A stretch of 64,000 bases of DNA from Halichondria panicea (taxonomy: Eukaryota; Porifera; Demospongiae; Suberitida; Halichondriidae). The position numbers were made by a program, and so were the translations under genes. Of this stretch, positions 45,724 through 59,880 are shown one piece after another (within the stretch, counting starts at the first letter, position 1; each line of letters begins with the position of its first letter). The stretch spans positions 2,991,001 to 3,055,000 of the forward strand of contig NC_087392.1 of the NCBI RefSeq assembly GCF_963675165.1, written 5' to 3'. A model generated the notes under the pieces. That model made no database searches and was not told where the DNA came from. It saw nothing but the letters and a program-made list of their open reading frames with translations.

Positions 45724-45945
45724 CATGACTTCATGCGACTTGGCTTGGACGGTTCGTTCTTTCTTTCTTTGTTCCTCCAATTCGTACCGTATTTTATCTT
45801 GCTGCGAAGGAGGCTAATATACGTATACCGGTAGTCCTCTTAGTGATGTCATTCAGCATTTCCACATGTGACTTGTTTATAATATATACCCAAAATTAAC
45901 CACAGGCAACAGAATACCTCGACAGAATATCTCTACAGAGGAGCT

Positions 45946-48900
45946 ATGGATGGTAACAAGGCTACTCTTAATCTTGATGGCAAGCATCAACTGAATCACA
46001 GTACTGTGTATAAGTCGGCTAAATCTACCAGGTATTGAGTAGATGCATGGACTATTGTATAAAAATGTGACCAATAGAATTAGCAGCGCAGTGTCCACAC
46101 ATGTACATGCACAGGATATACAGGCTCCTTATGGGCAGCCAGTCAATCTTTAAAGAAGGTCCCGAGATACAAGTCATTGATATGGCCTTATAAATTATAG
46201 TAGATATTATTTTTAATAATAGTACAGTAGATCTAGGCGCTAGGCGCTAGGCATGGCAATAAAAACTTCAGTTTATAGGTGCTGGGGCTGTTCCTAAGCA
46301 GTTAGTCTCGCGGGCCATACATTAAGTAATGGTTAGATAATGGGCATGAGGTATCTATGTGTTATAGTGTCCCAAAGCTCGAGGGATGAGGGACACTATA
46401 ACCATAGATACCTCATGACTGTACTAAGAATCTAGCTAGTACAGTCATGTTATTACATGTGCATCTCCTTGTACAATGTGCATAGCCTGAAGCGTTGAAT
46501 AGAGCACGTTGTCAAGTGCTCTATTCTAATAGAGCACATAGCAACAATAAGCAAAAATACTCAAGTGGGATCTAAAAATTGGTATGGCAACTTTGCTATG
46601 AAAACGTGTAGTTGACGTAGGTACCTGTTGGCACATAGCTAGCTAGCCAGCCAGGTTTTCATGTTGCAGTGGAATTAAATAATTGCATCCTGTCATGTGC
46701 TTCATTAATCGCAACATTTCCACATGCGTATACGTATACAGAGGAGGTACGACAGGCACGGTACAGCTCAAGCATTTGGATCATGTTTCGTAAAGTGGCT
46801 ACGACCGCATTTCCATATAATTATGCAGAGTCACTACGTGGTTGAATCGTTATACATGTACGCAATACAGGGCTGCGGTTTGCAACAACTTAGTCACTTC
46901 CATAAAAGGAAATGTTGTTTCACCGGAAATTACGAAACGTGATCCCGAGTATACGTTGAAGTTAGCCGCTCCTTCATCTTATTTATGGGCTCCTGTTCAC
47001 ATCATTCCCCCATCATAAACATCAAGCTGCTAGGAACAAACCGTCTGGAATGGACCTGAATAATATTATATAGCTCACTAGTTGGTAGCTAGTAATGAGA
47101 GTGTGGAAAGGGAGCACCCTCTTTGCACAGTAACTTCTGGTTCCAGTACTTGCGTATCACCTTCCTCTCTGGGAGGCTGGTTTATTTAAGATCGTTACGG
47201 TAAAAATGTATCGTGTCTGTTATGTAAATGCACAGGGTGAATGCTCTAAGCATCTTATTTTGAGACTAAAGGTAACCCTGGAGCATTGAGCATAATACCA
47301 GCCTATTAGGCAAATTGTGTACTTAATGCTAACAGTTGACCTTTTAATTTTCTGTGCTGAAGAATTTTTTTAATATAGTTTTCCTCAGAAGATTATAGAA
47401 GATAGAAGTAATAATTATACTTCTAATGATTTTTTTGAGACTAATGGGTAAAAACATAACAGACCATTAAAGAATAGCAACATTTTGAGCTATAACCCAC
47501 ACATTCACGAATTATGCACTTTGGTCAATGCACAAACCACACAATGATATTACCTTAAGGTGACATATTTTCGCGTGTATTTAATTTCTGCTATTTCTGC
47601 GAATGAGAGTAAAATCGCAAAAATTAGTACTCGCAAATAATTGGCCGCCCTCTTGTTTAATGTATCCAGATCAACATTTCGCAAAAAAATTATACCGCAA
47701 AATGTACAAAACTGTAAAAACGCAAACAAATCTACCTGTGAAAATATGTCACCTTAAGGTACAACTTCCACTAGATCAAATCGATGATAGGCAGTTGACG
47801 GGGCAGTAGCTATAGTCACCATACATTAATTTTTCACGCGTGGCATATAAGACTAATATGTGGTTGTATACTAGTATCTGGCATGATCTGCAAAGGACTG
47901 TTACAAAAAGTACTTACTCAAAAAAATACCTATGCAGATCTTGGTTTCCAGTTGCTGTCGCCTTGTTCCTATTGCTGTCGGTGGCTGGCTTGTACCATGT
48001 GCATCAGTGCTTCAGATTGTCGTCGCTAATCAATCCTCAGTACACGAACTCGGAGAAAGAAACAATTACACTCTATAGAGACCCAATCAAGGACCCAATA
48101 TCACAAGCTGAAACGCCTGTCAGTATGCTGCAGCCTGAGACACTCATTGAATTGTTGCAGAATTTAACGTTTTTGAACTATGGAGTTATAAAAAACAGTG
48201 ATGAGTTTGTGTGGCTAAATCATAATTGCCATTACCTTGAGTCACAAAATGTTAGTGGACCTTATATGGGCTGGGCTGATGTAAATTCAGCTAACTACCT
48301 GTTCAGACGACGAGGTCAAATCTATGTTGATCCTCCTTCTGGAATGAGGAGTAGTGTTCCACTCGGAGGTAAGATGGTACTGTAACAAACCTTACACTAA
48401 GGAAGATTCCTATTGTGAACGTATCTCGTTAGAATCCTTTGTAACTCTACGTTTCAGTCTTAGCATTCGCATGATCACTTTAATCGTCGATCTCTTGTCA
48501 ATTTAAACGTACCTCAATTTTCATTGCAGGAATATCAACTGGTGTATTTGAGCTTCGTGTTGACGGTTCATTTCACGAGTTTACTATCTTCAACCAACAC
48601 CCAGCAGGTGCTGCCAAAATTCAGACTTTTGATGACATGTTTATGGCTGTGAGAACTCAGGTACAGTAGGCAAAGCCCACTGATGTATTTTGTTTCAGAA
48701 TTGAATTTCAAGGCTGAGTTAGAGTGTGTAATTGGCACTCTGTGATAATTAATTCTCTTTACAGACCAATGATGAAAGTGTTGCACTAGTGTTGCAGACG
48801 CACCCCAGCAATAAGGAGCTGCCAGGTGTTCGTTCTCTGGACTACAGAGGTATAATCATTGTCTAATGAGTTAGTAAGGTTGGAATGGCAAGTCATATTT

Positions 48901-51900
48901 TTTGCTAAGTCATTCATATACGACAATCTCCTTTGGTTCCTAACTATTCCTCACACTTGCAGGCGCCTATCCTGTTAGTAAGCTGTTGGTGAATGATCCT
49001 CGACTCCCTGTTGACGTGTCAGTGTATGCCTACTCTTGGTACAAGCACAGCGACATGAACATCTCAGCTACACCAGCTGTAGCCTTTACTGCAGTATTTC
49101 GTAATACACTGTCTGAACATGTTAATGCATCATTCATGCTCAATCTTCCTATTGGTGAGTGAGTATTGCTGCTAGGAACTAAATCTCTATTCAATGTACA
49201 ATTATGTAGAGCTTGTCTGGTTACTGTGTCAATGCTATCACCCCCTCAGGCCTTGAGCGTCGTACACAGAGAGTTGCCGACCAGTTTCCACCAAACCTAA
49301 ACAGCTATGATAGCAGCTACGCCTCTCTCCCCACTGAAGTACATCAATTATCCGTACAGCCTGACAAAGATATGTCAATTGAGTGTTTCATGATGTGTGG
49401 TGATGGTTGTAAGTCATGGACTTATAACGAGTTAAGCAACGAATGTTTGGTGTACAAAGATGCTCCTCGTATGAATGGTCACAATGACAAATGCTCTTCA
49501 GGAGTTAAGGTACATGTATTAAATGCTACCAAACTGTGTACCGGTGATGTATGTCTATTCTATGGTTAACAGTTTAACCTGCTAGCCTCTAGAAGACTAG
49601 CAAATTTGGCAATAATAATTATTTCAGGGACTGCGTAGTCAATCATTCCTTTCCTGAGCAATGAACAATCTCTTGTAAATAACTTAAGTTGGTGTCACCA
49701 TACAGCGGGTATATTTCAAGCGTATTAATTTGCGGTTTTCACTAATTATACCCCCGAATTTTATATCGCATGCTGTGCATGCTGCAAAAAGGCTGCTATT
49801 TTGCGAAAACCTCAAAATATACCCGCTATAATTTATGGTATATTCATCAATTATATCAGGTTGTCAAGGTAACACGAAAAGTCGTACAGTCCCTCTGTGT
49901 TTTTTATTGCACCGTCACGTAGCCTGGAGGCATGATTTGGTAAGGGGTCGTCGTGGTCACATAATTATAGCATGAGAATCCTCGTGTTTTATACAATATA
50001 CATGTACAGTGTACATACAACTCGCACTCGAGCTTGTGCCTGTATATCAGTCTCATACTATTTAAATAAATGCATTTTAAGCTGTTGTATCTACAGACTC
50101 ACTGGAGTGTCAATTCTGGGTGCCTCACAGTGAACAGGGACACTCCTGGCTATAACACAAATGGCAACATGTCGTTGTGTGCATTTTCATCAGACAAAGA
50201 AGTGAGCTTTACATGTATCAATGATTAAGGATTGAGTGTTGTTGGTGCTTGCATGTCATTCGTGAATCTATTAGGTATGTGTTTGTATCAGTGCAAATGA
50301 GTTACAAGTATCTAACGATCAATGGTCACAGGTTGATATCAAGGTTGGAACAAGCAACAGTGTTACTTCCCTGTGGAAAGATTTCTCCACGACTGGTAGT
50401 TTCTCTGAGGTAACTGAAGGCTCTTATGTGACTGGGGCTGTATCAGGTCAGGTGTCACTCAAACCCAATGAAGTCAAGGAGGTCACAATTGTTCTAGGAT
50501 GGTACTTTCCAGAGAGAGACTTTCTTGGATTACCTGTCGGTATGTAATACTGTTCTCGCAGATGTTTTGTATGGTATTCGTTCCATTGCTCATGTATTCA
50601 GCATTGTTTGGACGCTTTGTGCTTATTAATAAGTACCGTATAGGGGGTAATTTAGGGGGAGGGGGGAGGGGGAAATTTCGTGGTTGAAGCTCTGAGCACG
50701 AAAATGTTTACTTACGAATGAACGAATTAAGTTATACTTATTGTCCACTACATCAGAATTTATGGCAGTAAACCTCCGAGGATGAGGGCGAAGCCCCGAA
50801 GCCAAGGATGGTTTACGTTTGCCATAAATTCGAATGTAGTGGACAGTAACTGTTATATACCCACTTGAATGAAAAGTACTTGCTACCTAAGCTATCTCAC
50901 CTTGGATACAACTAGCAAACAGTCTCAAAAACTATTGGAAACGAACAAAAAGCTTGTGTGTATAGCTTGAAGCCAGTGCTAAGCTTCTAGCTCTACGCAC
51001 TAACTTGTCAATGTCCAAACAGTGAGCCCCACCCTTCCTCCACCCTTCCTGATGTTTAGCAAGCCCCACCCATCTGTTCTGCCAGTGTCTAGCTTCTTTT
51101 TGGCTGTAGTGCGCCCTCAACGCAAGGGAGTTTATGAGGAATGTGCTCCAGGGCTGGGGTTTATGGTAGTTAAACCCCACCCAGTTGCTATGATACTGAC
51201 CCTAAGTGGGGAATATTGAATGAATGGAGCGCCTTGAATACCTTTACATGCAGTGCAAGCAGCAACTACGAAAATAATATCCACGAACTGACTAAATACT
51301 GCTCAAACATAAGTGTTTTGACCCCCAGAAATTACCCACTTTACAGTATTCTGTTGCTTGTTTGAGCAAGAGATCAAAGAAATCATGTAATTATTGCGCG
51401 CGGTTACAGTAGAATATCCAGACACCTCGTGGCAACTTTGTAAGCCAGATACTGGGTAAGCGAATGGATAAAACCACGTCTTGGTCCACCCACTTTCATA
51501 TTTCGTAACAGTGCATGGTTGTCTGCACATGCGCAGAACATTCCATCCTATCTCCATGGTAACAGCTGTTATTTGCGTGTGTGCATTTAAAGGACACGTG
51601 ACCCTGACATAGAGAAAGTTGCCCAGTTGGATAATAGGTTCTACTGTACTCACCACCTACTAAAGTCTAGATGGTCCTCTTAATATTGTCATAACTTCAA
51701 ATTTTGGAGTCCTTGTTAATAGTTATGCTTTAGAGGTAATAAGCTCCAACCTAACATGTTCCATGTAGAAAAGAACAAGAAAAAGAAAGAGCCTGCAAAG
51801 GAGGCTAGGTCCCACTAGCCAACATTATTATGTTGCATGCTGGGCTCATGCAATGACATGAGAAGGAGAAGAGAGCATACAACTTATTAGTTTAGGCTAG

Positions 51901-54900
51901 ATATACGATATATACTATAATTATATAGCTACATGTATCTGTATACCGCATAAGTTAGTGGGGACGTAGAAGGATCTAGTGTACGTAGCTTTTTATGTAA
52001 TTAGTGTTAATAAAATTCCCCGCCCCCTTCGGTTTTTGCTCACTAGCAGTTACATGCCCTGTTCTCCTTTATATACCTCCAATAATTAAGTGTACATGCA
52101 CATGCAAGCTCTTACAGAAATATTCCCCTTCTAAAAAGTGTCATTCACAGCACTCCATTTGAATTTAGATCCATGTCTGCTTGTGCTCATTGTCCACTCT
52201 TTCCTCCATAGGCAACTATTACAGTCATCTTGTTGATAACTCCTCTCAAGCTGCACAGTTAGTAGGGAATAATGTTAAGAATGTAGTCAAAGATGCTGCT
52301 AAACTGCACACCACATTCTTCGGTTCAGATGTGGACGAAACTCTACAAGACATGCTCATTAACAGTCTCTCTCACATAAGGTATTATACATGCATCGATG
52401 TTCACAGGTTATTATTGGCACTATAATATTTAAAGTTAAACTCTCACAAATTGTATGTTACCAACAGATCTGCATTTTGGCTTAAAGATGGCCGTTGGAG
52501 GCAATGGGAGGCACATGATTGCGTCAATTTAGGTACAATTATGCAAATTATAGCCTAAATGGTAGAGAACCAAAATTATTAACATCTGACGGTTGTTGTG
52601 CAGATTCTGTGCATAATGATGGAGAGAGGCACATCCCGTACTTAATGATCTTCCCTGACTCTACTATTAGCAAGATGAGGGCGTGGGCTAGCTTTCAACT
52701 TGATAATGGCATGATACAAGAAGAACTGCGTTGTGGTTGTTGGTCGTTACCCATATTACCTATTGTAAGTATTTTCACCTGTAGACAAAATATTATATTT
52801 TTTGTTTGTTCTTTACACATCAGGAAGTGGAGTTTGGCTGTGGACGTGCAATGTCTGATGTGTCCTCTATGTTCATTGTCTATTTGCTTGAGATTCTGCA
52901 GTGGCATCCTGGCCCTACGTCTAACCAGGTTCGTTTGTGAGTCCATGTATGCTTTAATTATGTGTGTACACAAGTCATAGTACCGAAATACTAATTACCC
53001 TTGGCGCGTGGGCGGCCACAGGTATAGTAGTCGTTTGGTCTGTTGTAACATCTGAGTCTGCTTACCTGGATTTCATATGATGTGACATCTGAGTCTGCAT
53101 ACCTGGATTTCATAGCACTGCGTTTACAGCATGCGCTAGCACAGACAGCTTTCACCCAAAAAGTTATTATAGTTTTATAATAGTCGCAAATTTTGATGTT
53201 AAAGCTTAATTGTCGAATATAAGCTAAGAAGCTTGAACTTACACGTTGGCTGCATGGCTAGCTTGCTACAAGCAACCTTTATTCGAGGTATGTATTTACA
53301 GTTGAAGTGATCTTGTACCAGGAATAATGGAACAGGGTCACTAAAGTAGAAAGCCTGAATTATGATTGTGGTTGCTAGCCCTAGAAACATACCACAGGAA
53401 AGACTCCAGTCCTCTTTGCTGTGATCCTAGCCCACAATGCATGTTTCATTCACTACTAAACTCAGCATGCCTCTAGGCTAGCTCCTGTTACTTGCTCCTT
53501 AGCCAAAATTTATTATATAACACTTTTTTGGTTGCTATACACATGTAGATTTTGTTATTCGTGTCAACAGCCGAGGATTAGCACTTCAGTGCTCTAGTGA
53601 AGTGCTCTAGGTACTTCATACTACACATGTAACAACCCCCGACATGTGGGAGGCCACGGGTTACAGTGGTGTTGTATACACAAATCAAGGCTATACTATT
53701 CGAAGCACATGTATCATCACATCCACAATCTTGTACATCTTTATCGCACATCATTACATACATTGCACTTGCCCACTATGCTTATCATGTGTACACGTGA
53801 CTGATGTATTTCTATATGCGAGTTAACTATACTGTAGAAACTGGATTATTAACGTATGCGCAATGGGATCAATAAGCAGAGCTCTATGCGCTTATATTCG
53901 AGGGTGCACTTATAACTTATAATGCAAGCTCCACCCAGAAACCGGATGTCCCTGTGACGAGTGATGACTACACTACTAGCTAGGATGAGTCCTTCGAGAA
54001 TGATTGCACCAGCTGTATAGCTACCGTGCACTGTACAAGCTAGCTAACTAATTTCACTTACATTAGAATAGCGCTAACATTTGTGTTACAAAAAACCTGC
54101 AGTTGAGCATGAATAAAAGCACCATGGATGCTGATGCCTCAGTGGAAGCTACATGAATAATTCGAGTTTGCACGCAGGGAATGATAGGAAATAATTGACC
54201 ATGATTGTTACTAAAAAGGACGTTCAAAACAACAACATGTGGTAGACTGCATGTGCAGCATTGGTGCAATAATCGATGCAATGGCGCTCATAAACGTTAG
54301 CAGTGGAACTTTTGCAGCTCTTTTATATCTGGCAACTAAAATAATAGCTGCGCTCTACTGCAATGACAACTGCTAGATAGAATAGCTACTACGCTAGAGT
54401 ATAAACTAAGGCTAAAGAGAAACTTCAATGGCCTCCAACTAAGCAAACTAGCCATGACTCGAGAACTAAGCTTTAGTTGGCAAACCCACGAATCAAGAAA
54501 AGTGGCTAAAAGCCTATTAGAATATCACTTGCACCCACTACGTATACCTCACTGTGCATGCGCGCCGAGGCATAATAAGCGTTAACAATCCAGTTTCTAC
54601 TGTACTGTAACTCACGGTACATTTAGGTGGTCAAGGAACTATGGCCGAATGCCAAGAGAGCTGCACAATGGCACTTGGACGTAAGCAAAAAAGTAGGCAT
54701 GCCACAGTATCTAGTCACTACATACGATGTGCTGCGACTTGGTTCTTATCCATATGCAAGCTACAATGGAGCCTTTCATTTGTTGGCCATGAAAGCAGCA
54801 GAAAAACTGGCAGTGTGGATGAGTAAGTGTGTATCGGGATATTGATATTACCCAGGTGGTAGTCCGATTCGAATTCGATAAGAAACTGGAGTGCATTGAT

Positions 54901-57771
54901 GTGTGGCGAATGCAGTAGGGTAGGAATTTGTATTGTGTAATCAGCAATAAGTTAGATTACTACATAATGCCCTCGTGCTGTACTGCTAATACAACTCTTG
55001 CCCTCGGGCTTGAGTTGTATTAGCTATACATCCCTCTTGCATGGTAACCTATACTCGTTGAAAACTGTTTATTATGCCTCGAGGCGTAGCCGCACGAGGC
55101 ATACGGTAATTTAGAAGCTGTTAGTTTTCGTCGCATTGCAACCGTTGAGCAGTTACAGCTGGAACAGACACACACACAGTCAGCTTTAAACTAACAGCTT
55201 CTATAGGCTTCTTAGTCTAGCCACGTTCTCTTGGATTTGATTCGTTGATTAGCAAACCAAAGCTTCTTTCTAGAGTTATGGCTAGTTTTACTCACAGTGA
55301 AGGCTGTTGCTGTCTCTTCAGAATCATATGATGCTATAAAAATAGCATCATATGTTCGCTTTCTATTCAACTTATGAGTTAGTCTTGCACTAAAGCGCTA
55401 GCTGTTGTTTGTTAGCTACAAGAGTTAGGAAAGAGCTTCATGCCCTACACTGTACTACTGCAGCCCTTGTGAACCCTGACCTCATTGCAGAAGATCCATG
55501 TCCTTATTCATTGGTATTATAATAAACAGCACTGAGATGAAAAATCCTCTTTAATTGTTTTTATGCTCATCATACAGTCTATAATTTTTGTTTGCCCTTC
55601 TTTCTTGCAGATGACACTGACTTTGCATTGGAATGCCATACAGCATTTCTGGTTGGGCAGGACACACTGGATGATATTCTTTGGAACAGCACTGGAAAAT
55701 ACTACAATGCTTACAGTACGACGGAGGAAGATTTTGCAGAAGAGCTATTCTTCGAGGACCTTCGGGTCAATCTGTGTGACTATCCAAAGTATCACAAGGA
55801 GGAGTGGGGGGAGTGTCATGATGGCTCCCCTACCAACCCAGGAGCCATCATGACTGACACCTTCTATGCGCAGGTTACAATATAACTATGAGTATATACA
55901 TATACAAAGCTACCTTCTAAACCCTTGTAGCCATGTTAACTCGGTAGGGTCTTCAGTGACCAAATTACTCTTCCTACATATCAGTATTACAAATAGAACC
56001 AGTAACAGTGACATGAGCTTTTGTACCAGCGCTTAGCCTGACCTTTCCTACATTAATCTACTCTACTTTTGATTTTAAGCCAAAATGCTTAAAAAATGAA
56101 AGCACCGCCGGTGCTGATGCCTCGGTGGAGGTGCCAAAGCTACATAACATGCATAATAGCTTTTATATATTATCATGATAAACATTGCGAATTTGCTGCA
56201 TGCAAACTCAAAGAGTGGGTAATGATCGACCATGATTGTTGTTAAAAACGATCGATCAAGTCTAAAATTAATGGCTGCATCAGCAGAGCCTTGCAGCTCT
56301 CTTCTCACTCTTGCAGCTACCAATAGCTAGCGTTCTAGTGCAGAGGTAACTACTAAGTAGAGTAGCAACATTCGGTGAACAAGTTTTGCTACACATTCTT
56401 CTGAAAATGCTGCAATGGTGTTCCAAGTAAGCAAAACTAGGCATAACTCGAGAACGAAGCATTATTTCGCAAATCCACGAATTAAATCCAAGAAAACATG
56501 GCTAGAAGCCTATAGAAATGCTTCATTGATCCTTGAGCAGCTGTAGAAGTCCACACACACAGACACACAAACACACTATCGTATACCTCGCTTGCGCATG
56601 CGCACCGAGGCATAACAAGCACATACTTGCTTTCCAGTTCTTCTCTTATCAAGGTTGTAGTTATTTGAAGCTCAATCCATTGGTTAGGTCCTGGCATACT
56701 CACTTGGTATTGGAACGCTTGTCAAGGATGAGAGCAAGCTAAGAAATCACATGAAGGCTGAGCGAGTCTACAATCACAGTCCCAAAGGGATGGTTGTAAT
56801 GACAGGTGAGGTTTGCTTGTCCTACGAAATTGTTGTGACATACTCGTGAACTTTTTGTTCCTCGCTTTTTCGCTAGGTCGGTACACTAAAGTACCTATCC
56901 CATGGAGTGACAATGCCATATGGATGATGGGAAACCCTAACTGGGCAAGCATCCAGCTGCATCTGGGAGAGGTGAGGCATCAATCGTTATTAGTGTATGG
57001 GTTGTAATTATAATTTCAATTTCTCGGCTCCAGAACCGTCAATTCCTATATCCCTACCGCAGCTGTTATTTATTTTTAAAGATGCACAAAATCACCAACT
57101 ATAGCAGATCAACTATATTTCTCTATGTTTAGGATCGAGACGAGGCTATGGATGTGGTTAAAGAGTCATTCGACCAATGGAGGACAAAACTCAATGAGAT
57201 TTGGAATGTTGCTGGTATCTTGGCCAGTGGAGACTACACTAACTCTGGAGCCAGTGCCACTACTGATGATACTGAGCTGCCTTATATCACTAGCCACTAT
57301 GGCTACTACATGTCATCGTGGCACATTATTCTAGGTACGTAGGTACCAGTATATACATGTAAATAGTCTGCATGTGCTGAATTAACTGTGTGCATGTTTA
57401 CCAAATGGAGCAACCAGTCTTTGTGTAGCATTGAGATTGATTTATTTGCAGCGCTCTCTGGACAAAATGTTGATGTTAATGAACAGAAGATGACCTTCTC
57501 TCCTAAGTTCCCTCTGTGCTGTAGTAGTGAGTGCAAGTCGTACAAACTTCCTGTAATGCTACCAACGGTTTGGGGCACCCTCAAGCGAGACTCAGGTTTT
57601 GACTTGGCCAAAGAAAAATTATTGTACGTACATTACACACTCTCACTGGAGTACGGTAGTGTGGATGTGATGGAGTTGTCTGTTGATGACTGCAAGATGC
57701 AAAACGCTGGTGTCACAACCGTGGATGTAGATCACCCAGCCAAGTGGTACTGCCCTGTTACGTGCTTGTAG
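45946..57771 (+). CDS. membrane-anchored GH116 (GBA2-like) glycosidase with PAN-like insert, copy 2
   Basis: Paralogue of the gene at 13953-29722 with the same 18 exons: 45946-46031, 47938-48368, 48530-48660, 48765-48849, 48963-49154, 49250-49509, 50097-50201, 50332-50539, 52212-52380, 52468-52532, 52604-52764, 52824-52928, 54627-54822, 55611-55873, 56688-56805, 56877-56971, 57133-57334, 57452-57771. It encodes 1063 residues with no stop or frameshift (exon 1 has one extra Gly codon). Signal anchor, PAN-like insert and the STYD-equivalent (TTYD) are conserved. By eye, exon 2 differs at 11 of 143 residues and exon 6 at about 9 of 87, while exons 10, 12 and 16 show none. Intron 1 is 1.9 kb rather than 4.2 kb. 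Both copies look functional. Confidence 0.85.
46345..46417. repeat. hairpin in intron 1, copy 2 only
   Basis: catgaggtatctatg and its inverse catagatacctcatg enclose gtgtcc...ggacac. It is part of a segment of about 230 bp (46330-46565) that copy 1 lacks. Confidence 0.6.
47553..47759. mobile_element. TA-flanked MITE present only in copy 2
   Basis: TIR ccttaaggtgacatattttc with its inverse at the right end, each flanked by TA; 207 bp. The copy 1 site (about 17988-18003, gatgttgcaacttcc) is empty. Tc1/mariner-type target choice. Confidence 0.75.
49703..49826. mobile_element. TA-flanked MITE in intron 6, copy 2
   Basis: Counterpart of 20009-20174, shortened internally by about 40 bp. Confidence 0.55.
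50725..51222. mobile_element. insertion in intron 8 present only in copy 2
   Basis: Copy 1 reads cgaatgaatgaatgaagcgcc where copy 2 has about 500 bp inserted. It contains a hairpin with arms 50738-50772 and 50811-50849 (tgtccactaca...gaatttatggca and its inverse). The rest is unassigned. Confidence 0.5.
51407..51646. mobile_element. pogo-like MITE in intron 8, copy 2
   Basis: Counterpart of 21263-21516; same TIRs and TA flanks. Confidence 0.6.
53832..54602. mobile_element. pogo-like composite element in intron 12, copy 2
   Basis: Counterpart of 24205-24849, but it keeps about 150 bp more of the internal CGAGGCAT-family segment (gcaccatggatgctgatgcc), so copy 1 has an internal deletion. Confidence 0.55.
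56117..56613 (+). repeat. CGAGGCAT-ended repeat family, copy 4
   Basis: In intron 14 of GH116 copy 2; counterpart of 27320-27821. Confidence 0.6.
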
Positions 57772-57824
57772 AATATCTACACATGACACTGAACAAATTT
57801 TATTCTTGATATAGTTATGTATGT

Positions 57825-57830
57825 AATAAA
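57825..57830 (+). promoter_or_regulatory. poly(A) signal of GH116 copy 2
   Basis: AATAAA 54 bp after the stop codon, conserved with copy 1. Confidence 0.55.
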
Positions 57831-57946
57831 AATGTAATGTACAATTTTGTATCTATGTTTACCACTGGTAAAGATCACTGCAGTAATACGTAAGATGTTT
57901 ATTAAAATGACTGCCCACATGCAAATCTAGTACTAGTATACAGTGC

Positions 57947-58649
57947 ACCAGCACAGCTAGACTACATATGGGATATGGAGAAACTCCAGTCTAACCATTT
58001 CTTTTTAAAAGTCTCGTTGTAAGTCCAATATTCATTTTCTTATAGTATTAAAACATTATACTTCATTGCATATTGCAATGTTCTTTGTATAAATAGATTA
58101 TAATTATACTAGATCTATTTATTATCTATACTATTTCGATACCCCCCCCCCCAAATTGAAGGATTTTTCAGAGAGCGCCTGAGTTTCTAGTAGATGCTGT
58201 CAAAGTAAAAATGGTTATGATGGCTGCTCTTCAGTCTCTTCACGGACAGGTACAAGCTCAATTCAAAGCATACTATTGTACTAATCGTGCTTTTACAGAT
58301 TTGATGTAGATCTAGGCTCTATGTGGCTTCATTATTAATTTTGTCCGACGTAGTCGCCAAGGCATGAAATCCCTCTATTGTACAGTACGTGTAGTTGGAA
58401 GTGATTTTGCTGCATGATTACACATCTCATAGACCGATATTACTAAAACGATTGATGCTCTAATTAGCATAGTAGTATAGAAAACAAGTTTTATGTATAT
58501 ACATACATTGGCTAAATAGCCTAACATTTTCTCGGAGAAATGTCTGGAAGCTCGTGCAGCTTTTCTGTGTGCTTTAAAGTTAGACTTTGAGAACCAGTGT
58601 ATTTAGAGGAAACGAGAAGACTTAGTTTTATATCTAGACGCTACAAAAA
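57947..58649. other. intergenic, deleted in copy 1
   Basis: AT-rich DNA with a C11 run near 58143. No ORF or RNA recognised. It is the start of the 5,146 bp missing from copy 1. Confidence 0.4.
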
Positions 58650-59066
58650 ATGAAGAATACAATGTGATTGCGAATATAATGCGATTGCGGAATTCAGTAA
58701 CATGCTGTCATGCTCCTATAATTATAACTGAGGATAAAGCAACTTGAGTGGTCTGAGATTTAAGAAAAAATTAGCTAGGGAAATATGTACGCTGAAACTG
58801 ATGCCTTCTAGAATATAGAAGTGGCAGTATAGGAATGTCAATGATGCATTTGTTTCTTTACCCACTGGTTGGAAATAGTACATGTAGTTCTGCCACTTCT
58901 ATATTCTAGAAGGCATCAGTTCAGCGTACATATTTCCCTAGCTCATTTTTCATTAATTCTCAGACCACTCAAGTTGCTTTATCCTCAGTTATAATTATAG
59001 GAGCATGACAGCATGTTACTGAATTCCGCAATCGCATTATATTCGCAATCACATTGTATTCTTCAT
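58650..59066. repeat. long palindrome with about 177-bp arms
   Basis: Arms 58650-58827 and 58890-59066 are near-perfect inverse copies (outer end atgaagaatacaatgtgatt, inner end atatagaagtggcag) around a 62-bp loop. No ORF. Either a foldback mobile element or an inverted duplication. Confidence 0.85.
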
Positions 59067-59880
59067 GTAATTAATAACACATTCTCTCTGTTGTCTCTCA
59101 AAAGACGAGTAGGGATGCAAACTCATGCTGGTATAGCTAGAGTGGGTATTAATTTATGATGGCACTGTCATCATCCTGGATAGCCTGCACTCAAAATTAT
59201 AAGCAGGCCAACATAATTATTTTCAGAGCAGAGTATGATTAATTGTTATTCCACATGTATATGTGGTCATTACTTTCAATTATCTGCAGGTTGGCTTGTC
59301 AATACCTATTGATGTATTGTATGTGCATGGCACAGAGGTACAAAGGTCAGGGATTGTCTCCACTCTGTCCATACTAAGAGTACCATGCGGGTGAGCTAGC
59401 TACGACTCATTTCTTACTCCAATAGCAATTGTATTCCATGCAGAGAGGTTGTGCGAGTGTGGTCTGCTTTGACATTGCTTGGTTCCTATGATGGGAAACT
59501 GTGTGCTTTTCGAGTTTGTCAATTATCTTCATCTTTGGTGTCATTAGCAGTTTTTAGTAGAGACAATTGGTGCAGTGTGCGTGACTGTGAAGATTTTTGC
59601 TAATAATTGGCACAATGGCATAATTGTGTACCGGTATGTAAGAATGTCGCAGGCTTTAAAAGTTTTATTTTAATCGAGTCATGCACAATTTAGTTATGAG
59701 AAAAAATACTGTATACATAGCAGGTAATTTCCAAAATTAACGTTGAGCAGTCAGCTTTTCGGATATTTTGTTTTCTGCGTATTGGCTATAATTATATCAG
59801 TATGGTTTGCACTTGTAAAACCTCAAGAGAGAGATATATATTCAGAACTGTATGTAGGTACAAGATCAATACATACACAT
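59067..59880. other. intergenic, nothing firm
   Basis: No gene recognised. An inverted pair links gcaggtaatttcc (about 59724) to gaaaattacctgctata (about 59997), hinting that a MITE end extends into the tandem repeat. Confidence 0.35.
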
